Positions 1 through 9,084 of a stretch of DNA of 64,000 bases are shown one piece after another. The DNA comes from Paucibacter aquatile (lineage in GTDB: Bacteria > Pseudomonadota > Gammaproteobacteria > Burkholderiales > Burkholderiaceae_C): NCBI RefSeq assembly GCF_002885975.1, contig NZ_POSP01000001.1, forward strand, positions 434,001-498,000, written 5' to 3'. The notes below the pieces were generated by a model. The model was not told the origin of the DNA. It saw only the letters and a program-made list of their open reading frames with translations, and made no database searches. The translations under genes were made by a program, and so were the position numbers. Within the stretch, counting starts at the first letter, position 1; each line of letters starts with the position of its first letter.

Positions 1-1
1 A

Positions 2-781
<780 letters not shown>

Positions 782-817
782 TCGCCCGCGCGCCGCGGCG
801 CGCTTGCGAGCCCAAAG

Positions 818-842
818 ACGCCCCGCCTGTCGGGGCGTTTTT
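818..842 (+). terminator. Intrinsic terminator of secA
   Basis: A perfect 8-bp stem (acgccccg / cggggcgt) with a 5-base loop is followed by a run of T. It lies just downstream of the secA stop codon. Confidence 0.9.
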
Positions 843-970
843 CATGGGGGCCAGGCCTGCTGGCCCTAGGTTTACATCTCTAAAAGCCCTGACTTCCCGT
901 GCTTTTCACACGAGCACGCGTGCCGAGCCCCTGCTCAGGGGGGCGACGTTATCGGGGGCTTCCCCTAGCA

Positions 971-1002
971 TCTCCCCCTAGATTGAAGTGGTTTTCGATT
1001 GG
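971..1002 (+). promoter_or_regulatory. Motif shared by PEP-CTERM gene upstream regions, copy 1
   Basis: The stretch contains the blocks TCTCCCC, TTGAAGTGG, TTTTC and GATTGG in that order. A closely similar stretch, with the same order and almost the same spacing, lies at 3957-3986 upstream of the third PEP-CTERM gene. No named binding site is recognised; a regulator site or promoter element is inferred from the position about 50 bases ahead of the first gene. Confidence 0.4.
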
Positions 1003-1054
1003 ACTGGTTTCACCGGTTCAGACCACGAAACTTTCGAACCGGAGGGTGATAGAG

Positions 1055-1618
1055 ATGCGTACAAAACAAGCTGTCGTCGTGATGTCCCTGGCCACCGCCC
1101 TGATGGGCCTGGCTTCGCAAGTCCAAGCCGGCCCGGTCACTCAGCTGACTCTGGGGGCCGATGGCGCATTCTCGAACCCGAGCGTTGGCAACAAGAGCGG
1201 CCAGAACTTCGCCAACGTCTTCAGCGGCTTGCTGCTGAGCGCCGACACCCTGGTCAGCGGCAATCTCTTCACCAAGGCCAATATGGCCGTGGACGTGGAA
1301 GAGGTGTTCCTGCTCAAGCTCGATGGCAATGGCAAGGCCGACCCGGCCAGCCGCCTGTCCTTCACCCAGACCGTGGGCCGTGACTGGTCCAAGCCCGGCT
1401 ACGGTGCCGAAGAGTGGACCCTGGCTCCTGTGAGCCTGAGCGCCGGCCAGTGGGAGCTGCATGTCAACGGCTACCTGGAAGGTGCCAAGCATGGCGCGGC
1501 TTTCAACGGCCAGCTCAAGACCGGCAGCAACAACGTGCCCGAGCCACAAAGCCTGGCCCTGAGCCTGGTGGCTCTGGCCGCCATGGCCGGCCTCAGCCGC
1601 CGCCGCCAGAAGGCCTGA
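1055..1618 (+). CDS. PEP-CTERM sorting-domain protein (hypothetical, exported)
   Basis: A 187-residue exported protein of unknown function. Residues 1-25 form a signal peptide (MRTKQAVVVMSLATALMG, then SQVQA). The C-terminus is a PEP-CTERM sorting signal: NNVPEPQ, a hydrophobic helix (LALSLVALAAMAGL) and the basic tail SRRRQKA, which the exosortase/EpsH system recognises to anchor proteins in the envelope. The middle is beta-rich and matches no family I recognise. The start at 1055 is fixed by an excellent GGAGGG Shine-Dalgarno 8 bases upstream; the same frame is open further 5' but lacks such support. The next PEP-CTERM gene follows after 47 bases, so the two are probably co-transcribed. Confidence 0.88.
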   Translation: MRTKQAVVVMSLATALMGLASQVQAGPVTQLTLGADGAFSNPSVGNKSGQNFANVFSGLLLSADTLVSGNLFTKANMAVDVEEVFLLKLDGNGKADPASRLSFTQTVGRDWSKPGYGAEEWTLAPVSLSAGQWELHVNGYLEGAKHGAAFNGQLKTGSNNVPEPQSLALSLVALAAMAGLSRRRQKA

Positions 1619-1665
1619 GCCCGCCGCCGTTCACCGATCTGCCGAATGCACCGAATCGAAAGTCA

Positions 1666-2367
1666 ATGACCATGTCGACCCTGTTCAAGAAGACCCTGAC
1701 CGCCGCCACCTTGGCCCTGATCGCCGGCACCGCATCGGCCGCCAGCGTGGACCTGCTCTTCGTCAACAACTCCGGCGAGCTGGAGCTGGACACCTCCTAC
1801 ACCGACACCGCCGGCCGCCAGCTGGAATCCTTCGGTTATGCCACCGGGGCCCTGCAGTTCGAGAACCGCGCCGGTGCCAGCTTCTACGCCTTTTGCGTCG
1901 AACTGGCCCAGGACTACGCCAGCACCCGCCGCGGCTTCCAGACCTACTCGGAAGGCAGCTTCAGTGCCGGTGAAAACAAGCTGCTGCAAGGCCTGTTTGC
2001 CACCAGCTTCAGCAACTCGCTGAACGCCAGCCAGCAAGCCGCCTTCCAGACCGCGGTCTGGGAAATTACCCACGAAACCGCGGGCAACCCGCTCAATGTG
2101 GCCGCCGGCCAGGGTGCTTTCTTCGTGCAAGGCCTGGGCGGCGCCACCGTGGCCGAGCAGAACGCCTTTGTCGCCAGCGTCAACGGCTATCTGCAAGCCG
2201 CCGCCAGCTACAACGGCCCCGACCTTTACACCATCACCAAGCTCAGCAACGCCGACTACCAGGATCTGCTGACCGTCAGCGCCGTGCCCGAGCCGGGCAG
2301 CCTGGCCATGATCATGGCCGGTCTGGGTGTGATTGGCTTTACCGCACGCCGCCGTCGTCAAGCCTGA
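1666..2367 (+). CDS. PEP-CTERM sorting-domain protein (hypothetical, exported)
   Basis: A 233-residue exported protein. It has a signal peptide (STLFKKTLTAATLALIAG, cleavage near TASAAS) and a C-terminal VPEPGS motif followed by the hydrophobic stretch LAMIMAGLGVIGF and ARRRRQA, the PEP-CTERM anchor. Segments such as FYAFCVELAQDY and FQTAVWEITHE resemble a widespread group of PEP-CTERM proteins of unknown role with a thioester-domain-like look; that resemblance is a guess. The start is either 1666 or the ATG two codons later at 1672; neither has a good Shine-Dalgarno. It lies 47 bases after the previous PEP-CTERM gene and ends before a strong terminator. Confidence 0.87.
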   Translation: MTMSTLFKKTLTAATLALIAGTASAASVDLLFVNNSGELELDTSYTDTAGRQLESFGYATGALQFENRAGASFYAFCVELAQDYASTRRGFQTYSEGSFSAGENKLLQGLFATSFSNSLNASQQAAFQTAVWEITHETAGNPLNVAAGQGAFFVQGLGGATVAEQNAFVASVNGYLQAAASYNGPDLYTITKLSNADYQDLLTVSAVPEPGSLAMIMAGLGVIGFTARRRRQA

Positions 2368-2423
2368 TTGCTTTGAGTGACTGAGCGCTGCGAAGTGCGG
2401 CGCTGATCGGTCCCAACAGAACC

Positions 2424-2455
2424 AAAAAGGCCGGTCGATCAGACCGGCCTTTTTT
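2424..2455 (+). terminator. Intrinsic terminator of the PEP-CTERM gene pair
   Basis: Stem aggccggtc / gaccggcct (9 bp) with a 5-base loop, flanked by an A-run on the left and a T-run on the right. It could act in both directions but sits 57 bases after the stop of the plus-strand pair. Confidence 0.88.
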
Positions 2456-2734
2456 CGTTCTGGTTCTCCAGCTGCTGACCGGCGAGCACTACCGGGGCGA
2501 CGCGCTCCTGGCTCCGAAGCTCGCTTGCACAGGCGGCTCGGTCAAAAAGCCTGAGCTCGTCTGAGCCGCCGCTTCGGCCTGCAAATTGCGGTGTTTGCGT
2601 CCGCTGCCTTCGCCAAGCCCATACGCGTGTGAAGCTTCGGCGGCCCTCGCTGCTCCGTCTCGCTTTGTGCTGCAGCTCACAGCCTCATCGTGGGCTGCGG
2701 CTCTGTTCAAGTGCGTCATTTTCGAGCGCCCATG
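2456..2734. other. Intergenic stretch between convergent units
   Basis: Lies between the plus-strand and minus-strand terminators of the convergent PEP-CTERM units. I see no supported gene, repeat or RNA in it. Confidence 0.5.
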
Positions 2735-2759
2735 AAAAAGAGCTCCCGAAGGAGCTCTT
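2735..2759 (-). terminator. Intrinsic terminator of the choice-of-anchor A gene
   Basis: On the minus strand the stem aagagctcc / ggagctctt (9 bp) with a TTCG loop is followed by a T-run. It lies 26 bases past the stop of the gene at 2786-3871. Confidence 0.9.
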
Positions 2760-2785
2760 GTGCTGGGCCGTAGCTGCCAGTCGCT

Positions 2786-3871
2786 TCAGCGCACGCGGCG
2801 GCGGCGGGCGACGAAACCGATCACGCCCAGGCCGGCCAGCAGCATGGCGTAGCTGCCCGGCTCCGGCACGGCCGAGACCAGGGGCGAGTAGCCAATTTCC
2901 AGATTGCTCTTCAGGCCCAGGGCCATGAGCTGGCCTTCGAGGTGGCCGCCGCCGGTGCGTTGCTCGCCGCCGTAGACCAGGGCGTAGGGCGCCAGGATGC
3001 TGCCGCCGACAAAGCTGCCCACGGTCACATCGGTGGCCTTGCTGAAGTTGAACAGCACATTGCTGTTCAGCGCGTCCAGCTGGGTGGCGGGCTTGCCCCA
3101 GGGGTCCAGGCCGCCGATGGCCACATTCTGGGTCAGTTGGCCGCCGGCAAACAGCACGGCATCGCTGCCGGTGTAGTTGATCACCACGGTGGCGCCGGCC
3201 TTGATGCCGCTCAGGCTCAGATTGCGGAAGGTGGCGGTGTTGACGTTGAAGACTTCAAAGTCAGCGCCGGTGCCGACGAAGCTGATACCGCTGATTTGGG
3301 TCTTGCCGTTGGCGGTGTAGCTGCTGATTTGCGTCTTGCCGGTGGCGCTGAGGCTGCCCAGCTGGGCGGTGGTGTTGCGCAGGGTGGTGGCCGCGGCGTT
3401 GAAGTCGATCAGGCCGCTTTGCTGACGCAGGTCCAGCGAGGCGGAAGAGCCGGCCTTGCTGCCGCCGAACACGCCGTAGCTGTTGCCGTACTTGCTCAGG
3501 CTTTGGTCCCAGTAAGGCAGGTGAGAACCCTTGGTGGAATCGACGCCGGCCGGCGCATTGCTGTAGATGCGGCCGCCCTGGAGTTTCACATCGCCGCCGA
3601 CCACCAGGGCCGGGCCCGTCACCGTGGACGGAGTGCGGTAGTTGATGGACAGGCCGTTGGCCGTCAGATTGCCACCGACGGCCATGCGGCCCTCGATGTC
3701 ATTCGCTTGCTCGACATTGCCAAGGATGAAGGCGCTGAAGCCCTTGGCAGCGCCGAAGTCGATGGTGGGCACGGCGTGCGCAGCGCCGGCACCCAGCAGC
3801 GCCAGGGCTGCAGAAACCAGTTGGAGGCCAGTCTTGAGCTGGGTCGTCTTCTTCATGGTCAGTTGCTTCAC
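2786..3871 (-). CDS. Choice-of-anchor A family PEP-CTERM protein
   Basis: A 361-residue exported protein of the choice-of-anchor A family: a beta-helical/adhesin-like surface domain beginning after the signal peptide with FGAAKGFSAFILGNVEQAND, then repeated G-rich strands such as GRMAVGGNLTANG, VVGGDVKLQGG and GGSILAPYALV. The C-terminus AVPEPGSYAMLLAGLGVIGF plus ARRRRVR is a PEP-CTERM anchor. The GTG at 3871 is preferred over the ATG at 3856 because AAGGGA stands 6 bases ahead of it. Members of this family are found with different C-terminal anchors, hence the name; the role is thought to be surface or matrix display. A motif shared with the first PEP-CTERM gene lies about 90 bases upstream. 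Confidence 0.88.
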   Translation of the reverse strand: MKQLTMKKTTQLKTGLQLVSAALALLGAGAAHAVPTIDFGAAKGFSAFILGNVEQANDIEGRMAVGGNLTANGLSINYRTPSTVTGPALVVGGDVKLQGGRIYSNAPAGVDSTKGSHLPYWDQSLSKYGNSYGVFGGSKAGSSASLDLRQQSGLIDFNAAATTLRNTTAQLGSLSATGKTQISSYTANGKTQISGISFVGTGADFEVFNVNTATFRNLSLSGIKAGATVVINYTGSDAVLFAGGQLTQNVAIGGLDPWGKPATQLDALNSNVLFNFSKATDVTVGSFVGGSILAPYALVYGGEQRTGGGHLEGQLMALGLKSNLEIGYSPLVSAVPEPGSYAMLLAGLGVIGFVARRRRVR

Positions 3872-3956
3872 TCGATTCCCTTGTTTCGGTTGCGCTCTCT
3901 CGAAAAGCCTGTGTTTTCGAGCTGAGTAAATTCTAGGAAGCGTTCCCGCCTGCGGG

Positions 3957-3986
3957 TATCCCCGGACTCAAGTGGTATTTCATTGG
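3957..3986 (+). promoter_or_regulatory. Motif shared by PEP-CTERM gene upstream regions, copy 2
   Basis: Contains TATCCCC, CTCAAGTGG, TATTTC and ATTGG, aligning closely with 971-1002. Here the motif points away from the minus-strand gene it precedes, so a bidirectional or orientation-independent regulator site is more likely than a plain promoter. Confidence 0.4.
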
Positions 3987-4041
3987 TTTGTGCGCTATGC
4001 ACGGAAGTGCGGCACTTGACACTCCGGCTGACCGTCACAAC

Positions 4042-5394
4042 TCATGTCGCGTCGTCGGCCGCAGCTGCGGAACTGCCGGCCTCCAGCGCACCCAGCGCTC
4101 GGCGTAGGCTGCTGGCGCTGGGCGATTCGACGTAGACGCAGCGCTTGCCGTGGCGTTTGCAGTGGTCCTTGACCCGCCAGTAGGCGTCGTGGCTGATGCA
4201 GCCGGTCTGGCAGATCACCAGGTCGGCGGCGGCCAGGCTGGCGTCGAGCTTGGCGACGGCGTCTTCTTCGCCGCCGTCATGGTGCAGAAAACGGCCGCCC
4301 GTGCCCTCGATCAGCTGGCGGTAGATGGGCACCACGCTCGGCCGGCCGCCGACGCAGAGCACGGCGCGTTCGCCCAGGTCAGGCGATGACGCGGGCTCGG
4401 GTGCAGCGTTCGCCACCGGCTCGGCCGGCGCGAGCGTCTGCAGGCGCTGCAGCTCAGCCTGGCTTTCACGCTGGCGCTGCTCGGCCAGGGCGGCGTCCTG
4501 GCGGGCGCGCAGCAGGGCGCGTTCCAGATCCTGGATGCGGCTGAGTTGATGACGGATCTGCTCGGCCTGCTCCTGGCGGTGGCGCAGGCCCGGCGCGGCG
4601 GCCTCGAGCGCCTGCATGTCGTCGCGCAGGCTGGCGAGCAAGTTGTCGCGGCCCAGCAGCTGGGCGCGCAGCTGCACCAGCTCGGCAGCCTGGCGTTCTT
4701 GCGCCGCGGCGCGCTCCTGCAGCACCCGCTGGCTGCGCTGCTGCACGCGCGCCAGCTCGGCGGCCAGCACCGCGTTCTCGTCGGCCAGGGCTTCCAGCCG
4801 GCCCAGATCGGCGCGGTTGGCCGCGCCCACCTGGTGCTGCAGCATGTGGATGTCGCGCAGCACCTGTTCCTGCAGGCTGTGCTCGCAGCGCGCGTGCGTC
4901 AGGGTGGCCCAAAAGCAGGCGGCGACGTCGAGCGGCGGCTCGCCCTCGCGCAGGGGCTGGCCCTGGGCGGCCGCGGCCCACCAGGCGGCCAGGGCCAGGG
5001 TGGTCTTGCAGGTCGCCGCCAGGCGCAGGGTGCGGATGAAGCGCTGATCCAGCTCGCGCTGCAGCAGCTCGGCCACATCGCTGCGCTGGCCGCAGGCGTC
5101 GATGGCCAGGCAGTGCAGCTCGTAATCGTTGGCGCGCGGGTTGATGCCGGGCAGGCGCCCCAGGCGGCGCCGCAGCAAGGGCATGGGCAGGCAAACGCCG
5201 ATCACCGGGCACAAGGCCTGGCTGGGCAGCTCCCAGAGCCGGCGTCGGCGCGAACCCAGGCGGTGCTCCGCCGCCGCGGGTTCTTTCGGCAGCGCCGGCT
5301 TGCGGGCCAGTCCACCGAGCAGGGCGGGGGCGGCCGAGCCGGTTTGGGCTTCGCCCTCGATCAGGGCGGTGAAGACATTGGGGCTGTCACACAT
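4042..5394 (-). CDS. DUF2325 domain protein at the end of the heme operon
   Basis: A 450-residue cytosolic protein of unknown function. Residues about 340-440 form a DUF2325 domain: AVLCVGGRPSVVPIYRQLIE, then HHDGGEED, the conserved core DLVICQTGCISHDAYWRVKD and KRCVYVES. The middle (about 200-330) is rich in Leu, Ala, Gln and Arg and reads as a long coiled coil. The N-terminal third has no recognised domain. The start at 5394 has AAGGAGA 7 bases upstream; the frame extends much further 5' but overlaps tonB and lacks support. It is the last gene of the minus-strand hemP-hmu-tonB unit, 119 bases after tonB, which suggests a role linked to heme or iron handling; this is inference from position only. 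Confidence 0.82.
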   Translation of the reverse strand: MCDSPNVFTALIEGEAQTGSAAPALLGGLARKPALPKEPAAAEHRLGSRRRRLWELPSQALCPVIGVCLPMPLLRRRLGRLPGINPRANDYELHCLAIDACGQRSDVAELLQRELDQRFIRTLRLAATCKTTLALAAWWAAAAQGQPLREGEPPLDVAACFWATLTHARCEHSLQEQVLRDIHMLQHQVGAANRADLGRLEALADENAVLAAELARVQQRSQRVLQERAAAQERQAAELVQLRAQLLGRDNLLASLRDDMQALEAAAPGLRHRQEQAEQIRHQLSRIQDLERALLRARQDAALAEQRQRESQAELQRLQTLAPAEPVANAAPEPASSPDLGERAVLCVGGRPSVVPIYRQLIEGTGGRFLHHDGGEEDAVAKLDASLAAADLVICQTGCISHDAYWRVKDHCKRHGKRCVYVESPSASSLRRALGALEAGSSAAAADDAT

Positions 5395-5513
5395 GCGGGT
5401 CTCCTTGTAGGCGAGGTAGGCGATGTAGGCGAGGGACAAGTCGAGGGAAGGAGCAAGGGGGTGGGTGAACTCAAAAGGGGCGGACGCGAAAACGGTCTGA
5501 ACTTCCGCTGCGC

Positions 5514-6290
5514 TCAGTGCGGCGACTCGGAGCTTGTCGGGTTGCCGCTGCTGCCGCGCTGCAAGGCAAAGCGCACCGGCACCTCCACCCAGCTGCTCAG
5601 TGCCTGCAGCTGCTCCTGCGTGCGCGCCTGGGCCGGCACATAGCGGCAGGCCAGGGCCAGGGCTTGCGCGGCCTGGTCCAGCAGGCGCCAGCCGCTGCCG
5701 CGTTGCACGCGCACCTCGGCCGCCCGGCCGTCTTCGGCCACCTGCACGCGCAGCAGCACCTGGCCCTCGATGCCGCGTTCGCGCAGCGCCGCCGGGTAGA
5801 GCCGGGCCGCCTGGCGCGCGGCGCAATCGCCATGCTCGGCCGGCAGCTGCGCCGGGCTGCCGATGTCGACCGGATGTGCGGGCATGGGCCGGGCGCTGAC
5901 AGGGCTGGCTGCCGTTTGCTGGGCCACCGCGGCCAGCAGAGGCAGGTCTGCACGGGCCTTGCTGGCTTCGGCTTCGAGCGTCACAGGGGCACTGACGACA
6001 GAGGGTGCCTGTGCCATCGCCTGCAACACGGGCAAGCTCGGGGCGGCAGCCAGGGAAGGCCTCGGCGCCCGCTCAGGTCGTGGCGCAGGAGCGGAATCCT
6101 TCGCCTGCGGAATCCTCTGCGGCAGCAGCGACACGGCAACCGTCATCGGCCGTGCAGCAGGCGGGCTGGCCGGCCGCCCGTGCAAGGCCCAGGCCAGGCC
6201 CAGCACACCGCTCAGATGGGCCGTCAGCACCAGGCCCAGCACGACCGGGCGGCGCGGTGTGGCGAGGGCAGGTGTCTTGTGCATCGACAT
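5514..6290 (-). CDS. tonB: Energy transducer TonB
   Basis: TonB couples the inner-membrane proton gradient to outer-membrane receptors. The 258-residue protein has a short basic N-terminus, one membrane anchor (VVLGLVLTAHLSGVLGLAWAL, about residues 16-36), a Pro/Ala-rich periplasmic spacer and a C-terminal TonB domain with YPAALRERGIEGQVLLRVQV and the typical beta strand pattern ending in SWVEVPVRFAL. It lies 27 bases downstream of hmuV in the same unit as the heme receptor, which is its likely client. No exbB or exbD is present in the window, so those partners must be encoded elsewhere. Confidence 0.9.
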   Translation of the reverse strand: MSMHKTPALATPRRPVVLGLVLTAHLSGVLGLAWALHGRPASPPAARPMTVAVSLLPQRIPQAKDSAPAPRPERAPRPSLAAAPSLPVLQAMAQAPSVVSAPVTLEAEASKARADLPLLAAVAQQTAASPVSARPMPAHPVDIGSPAQLPAEHGDCAARQAARLYPAALRERGIEGQVLLRVQVAEDGRAAEVRVQRGSGWRLLDQAAQALALACRYVPAQARTQEQLQALSSWVEVPVRFALQRGSSGNPTSSESPH

Positions 6291-6317
6291 GGGCTCCGGG
6301 CGCTGGCCGTTGAAGCT

Positions 6318-7133
6318 TCAGGCCACGCGCCGCGGCGCGGCCGCAGGCGCCAGGCTGGCCACCAGGGCCGAGCCCTCGCCATCGCGCAGCAGACGCAGGC
6401 GCACGCCGTAGAGCTGCTCCAGCAAGGGCAGGGCGGCGGGCACGGCGCCGCAGTCGGCCAGCAGGCGGCCGGCTTGCAGCAGCCAGAGGCGCTCGAAGTT
6501 CTGCATCGCCAGGTGCAGGTCGTGCAGCACCGCCACCAAGGCATGGCCGCGGGCGGCGGCAAAGCGGCGCCAGCGCTCCATCAGCTCCAGGGCCAGGCCC
6601 GGGTCCAGGGCGGCCAGGGGCTCGTCCACCAGCAGCAGGCCGGCCTCGCAGTCCCAGGCCTGGGCGAACACGCGCGCCATCTGCACGCGTGCCTGCTCGC
6701 CGCCCGAGAGGCTGTCGAAGCGCCGGCCGGCCAGGTGCCCGGCCTGGGCCTGCAGCAGCGCAGCGGCGACGATCTGCGCCTGTTGCGGGTCGCCATCGCG
6801 CGTGGCTTGCGCCACCCGGCCCAGCGACACCACCAGCTCCACCGGCAGGCCAAAGGCCACGCCATGCTGCTGCGGCAGCACCGCGCGCCGCAGGGCCAGC
6901 GCCGCAGCCGGCCAGTCCTGCAGCGGCCGGCCGTCCAGGCGCAGCTGGCCGCGCTGCGGGCGCAACTCGCCGGCCATCAGTCGGAGCAGGCTGGATTTGC
7001 CAGCGCCGCTGGGGCCGAGGATGGCCACGCGCTCGCCCGCCTGCAGGGTCAGGCTGAAGGGGCCCAGCTCGGGCGCACCGGGCCCCGAGCCCAGGCGCAG
7101 GCCCAGCTGGTCCATTTGCAGCAGGCGGCTCAT
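6318..7133 (-). CDS. hmuV: Heme ABC transporter ATP-binding protein HmuV
   Basis: The ATPase of the heme importer, acting on the cytosolic face of HmuU. The 271-residue protein has Walker A GPSGAGKSS (about 40-48), Q-loop region LPQQHG, signature LSGGE (about 142-146), Walker B LLLVDEP (about 166-172) and the H-loop VLHDLH near residue 204. The start at 7133 overlaps the hmuU stop by 4 bases (ATGA), which argues for translational coupling and against the earlier in-frame ATG. Length and motif order fit the FepC/HmuV family; heme as substrate follows from the neighbours. Confidence 0.92.
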   Translation of the reverse strand: MSRLLQMDQLGLRLGSGPGAPELGPFSLTLQAGERVAILGPSGAGKSSLLRLMAGELRPQRGQLRLDGRPLQDWPAAALALRRAVLPQQHGVAFGLPVELVVSLGRVAQATRDGDPQQAQIVAAALLQAQAGHLAGRRFDSLSGGEQARVQMARVFAQAWDCEAGLLLVDEPLAALDPGLALELMERWRRFAAARGHALVAVLHDLHLAMQNFERLWLLQAGRLLADCGAVPAALPLLEQLYGVRLRLLRDGEGSALVASLAPAAAPRRVA

Positions 7134-8185
7134 GTGACAGCTCCGTGGCGCAGGGACTGGCGCAGCAGCCACAAGAAACAGGGCGCACCGAGCAGGGCGC
7201 TGAAGATGCCGACCGGGATCTCGGCCGGCACGGCCAGGGTGCGGGCCAGGGTGTCGGCCAGCAGCAGCAAGAGGGCGCCGCTCAGCATGGCGCAGGGCAT
7301 CAAGCGGCGCAGATCGGGCCCGACCAGCTGGCGCGCCAGATGCGGCGCCATCAAGCCGATGAAGCCGATGCTGCCGCAGGCCGACACGGCCAGGGCCGAG
7401 AGCAGGGCAATGCCCAGCACGCTGCGCCGCCGCAGGCCCTGCACATCGACGCCGACATGGGCCGCCTGCTCGCGCCCCAGGGCCAGGGCATTCAAGGGCT
7501 GGGCCCAGCGCCGGGCCTGCAGCGCCACGGCCAGCAGGGCCACGCCCATCAGCAGCAGCAGCCAGCCATTGGCGCCGGCCAGCGAGCCCAGGCTCCAGAA
7601 GCTCAGCGCGCGCAGCTGTTCATCGGTGGCCAGATGGCTGCACAAGCCCACCAGGGCGAAGGCCAGGGCCTGCACCGCCAGGCCGCAAAGCAGCAGGGCT
7701 GACACCGAGCCCGGCGCCAGCCAGCGCGCCAGGCGCTCCAGCGCCCAGCACACGCCCAGCGCCCCGGCAAAGCCCGCCACCGGCAGCAGCCAGATCTGCC
7801 AGGCCGGCGGCAGCTGGAACTGCAGGCCGGCGAACAGGGTCAGGCACAGGGCCACCGCGGCGGCCGCGCCGGCGCTGATGCCCAGCAGGCCGGGGTCGGC
7901 CATGGGGTTGCGAAACAAAGCCTGGCTCAGGCAGCCGGCCAGGCCCAGGGCCGCGCCGACCGCAAGGCTCAAACCCACACGCGGCAGGCGCAGATGCCAA
8001 AGCACATGGGCGCCGCCGCTCAGCGGCGCCTCGCCACCCGGCCAGAGCAGCCAGTCGCCCGGCGCGATCTGCACCGCGCCCAGATGCAGGGCCAGGGCGC
8101 TGCCCAGCAGCAGGGCCAGGCCCAGCAGCCCGGTGGCCGACAGCTGCGGCCGCAACGGGGTGGCCGTGCTCAGCGAGGGATTCAT
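7130..8185 (-). CDS. hmuU: Heme ABC transporter permease HmuU (FecCD family)
   Basis: Inner-membrane permease of the BtuC/FecCD family that carries heme from HmuT into the cytosol. It is 351 residues with about ten hydrophobic segments, the conserved RLPRVGLSLAVGAALGLAGC and QALFRNPMADPGLLGISAGA blocks near residues 70-105, and CGSIGFIGLMAPHLARQLVG near 270-290, which is the loop that contacts the ATPase. The start overlaps the hmuT stop by 4 bases and the stop overlaps the hmuV start by 4 bases. Confidence 0.93.
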   Translation of the reverse strand: MNPSLSTATPLRPQLSATGLLGLALLLGSALALHLGAVQIAPGDWLLWPGGEAPLSGGAHVLWHLRLPRVGLSLAVGAALGLAGCLSQALFRNPMADPGLLGISAGAAAAVALCLTLFAGLQFQLPPAWQIWLLPVAGFAGALGVCWALERLARWLAPGSVSALLLCGLAVQALAFALVGLCSHLATDEQLRALSFWSLGSLAGANGWLLLLMGVALLAVALQARRWAQPLNALALGREQAAHVGVDVQGLRRRSVLGIALLSALAVSACGSIGFIGLMAPHLARQLVGPDLRRLMPCAMLSGALLLLLADTLARTLAVPAEIPVGIFSALLGAPCFLWLLRQSLRHGAVT

Positions 8186-9084
8186 GCGCCGGCCCCAGCG
8201 CGGCCGGGCTCGGGGTAGAGGCCTTGCGCCAAGCGGGCCAGAGCCTGGGGCAGGCGCGGGCCGAAGCCCAGCAGCTCCAGGGCATCCAGCGCAAGCACGC
8301 GGCGTTGCTGGCCGGCTGGGGTCTGCGCCAGGCCGGGCAGCTTGAGCAAGGCCTCCAGGCCGCCGGCCGCAGCCAGGCCTTGCTCGGTCAGGAGGATGTG
8401 CTCAGGGGCAGCGGCGATCACCGCTTCCGGCGTCAAGGGCTTGTAGCCGCTCACGCCCTGCAAGGCATTGCGTGCGCCGGCATAACTGAGCATGGCATCG
8501 GCAGCCGTATCCTGGCCGGCGATGCGCACCTGGCCCATGCCGTGCGAGAGGATGAAGAGCACGCGCGGCGCCAGCCGGCTGCCGCGCGGGCCGGCGCTGC
8601 GCTGGGCCACCTGGCGCAGGCTGGCCTGCCAGTCACGTTCCAGGCGCTCGCACAGGGCAGTGGCTTCGCTGCGGCGGTTCAGCAGCTCGCCGAGTCGGCG
8701 GGTGCGGGCGATCAGGCCTTCGAAGCGGTGCTCGGCGCGCAGGATCTGCAAGGGCACGCCGGCCGCCTCCAGCTGGCGCAGCACGGCCGGCGGGCCGGCG
8801 TCTTCGGTGGCGATGATGAGCTGGGCTTGCAGGGCCAGCAGGCCCTCGGTGGCCAGTGTGCGTGCGTAGCCGACATTGGGCAGGCGTTGGGCTTGCGGCG
8901 GGTAGAGCGAGGTGCTGTCCACGCCGACCAGGCTGGCCTCCGCGCCCAGGGCATAGACCAGCTCGGTCAGCGCGCCGCCGATGCTGATCAGGCGCTGCGG
9001 GCTGGGCGCAGCGCACAGAGGCGTCGCCCCAGCGGCCATCAACAGGCCCAGGCCTGCCCCGGCGCTGAACTGGCGGCGCTTCAC
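8182..9084 (-). CDS. hmuT: Periplasmic heme-binding protein HmuT
   Basis: Soluble binding protein that shuttles heme across the periplasm to HmuUV. The 300-residue product begins with a basic signal sequence with a possible Tat look (MKRRQFSAGAGLGLLMAAGA) and then shows the class III (BtuF/FepB-type) binding-protein pattern: LISIGGALTELVYALGAE, VGVDSTS, NVGYARTLATEGLLAL, and late TEQGLAAAGGLEALLKLPGL. The GTG at 9084 is chosen because it overlaps the hmuS stop by 4 bases and starts right at the signal peptide; the frame is open upstream but without signal. Confidence 0.92.
   Translation of the reverse strand: MKRRQFSAGAGLGLLMAAGATPLCAAPSPQRLISIGGALTELVYALGAEASLVGVDSTSLYPPQAQRLPNVGYARTLATEGLLALQAQLIIATEDAGPPAVLRQLEAAGVPLQILRAEHRFEGLIARTRRLGELLNRRSEATALCERLERDWQASLRQVAQRSAGPRGSRLAPRVLFILSHGMGQVRIAGQDTAADAMLSYAGARNALQGVSGYKPLTPEAVIAAAPEHILLTEQGLAAAGGLEALLKLPGLAQTPAGQQRRVLALDALELLGFGPRLPQALARLAQGLYPEPGRAGAGA

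Noticed and set aside
5517..8345. A 942-codon open frame on the plus strand across tonB-hmuU
   Set aside because: It is antisense to four clear heme genes, has Gln/Ala/Arg-rich low-complexity composition and no domain; such mirror frames are common in high-GC DNA.
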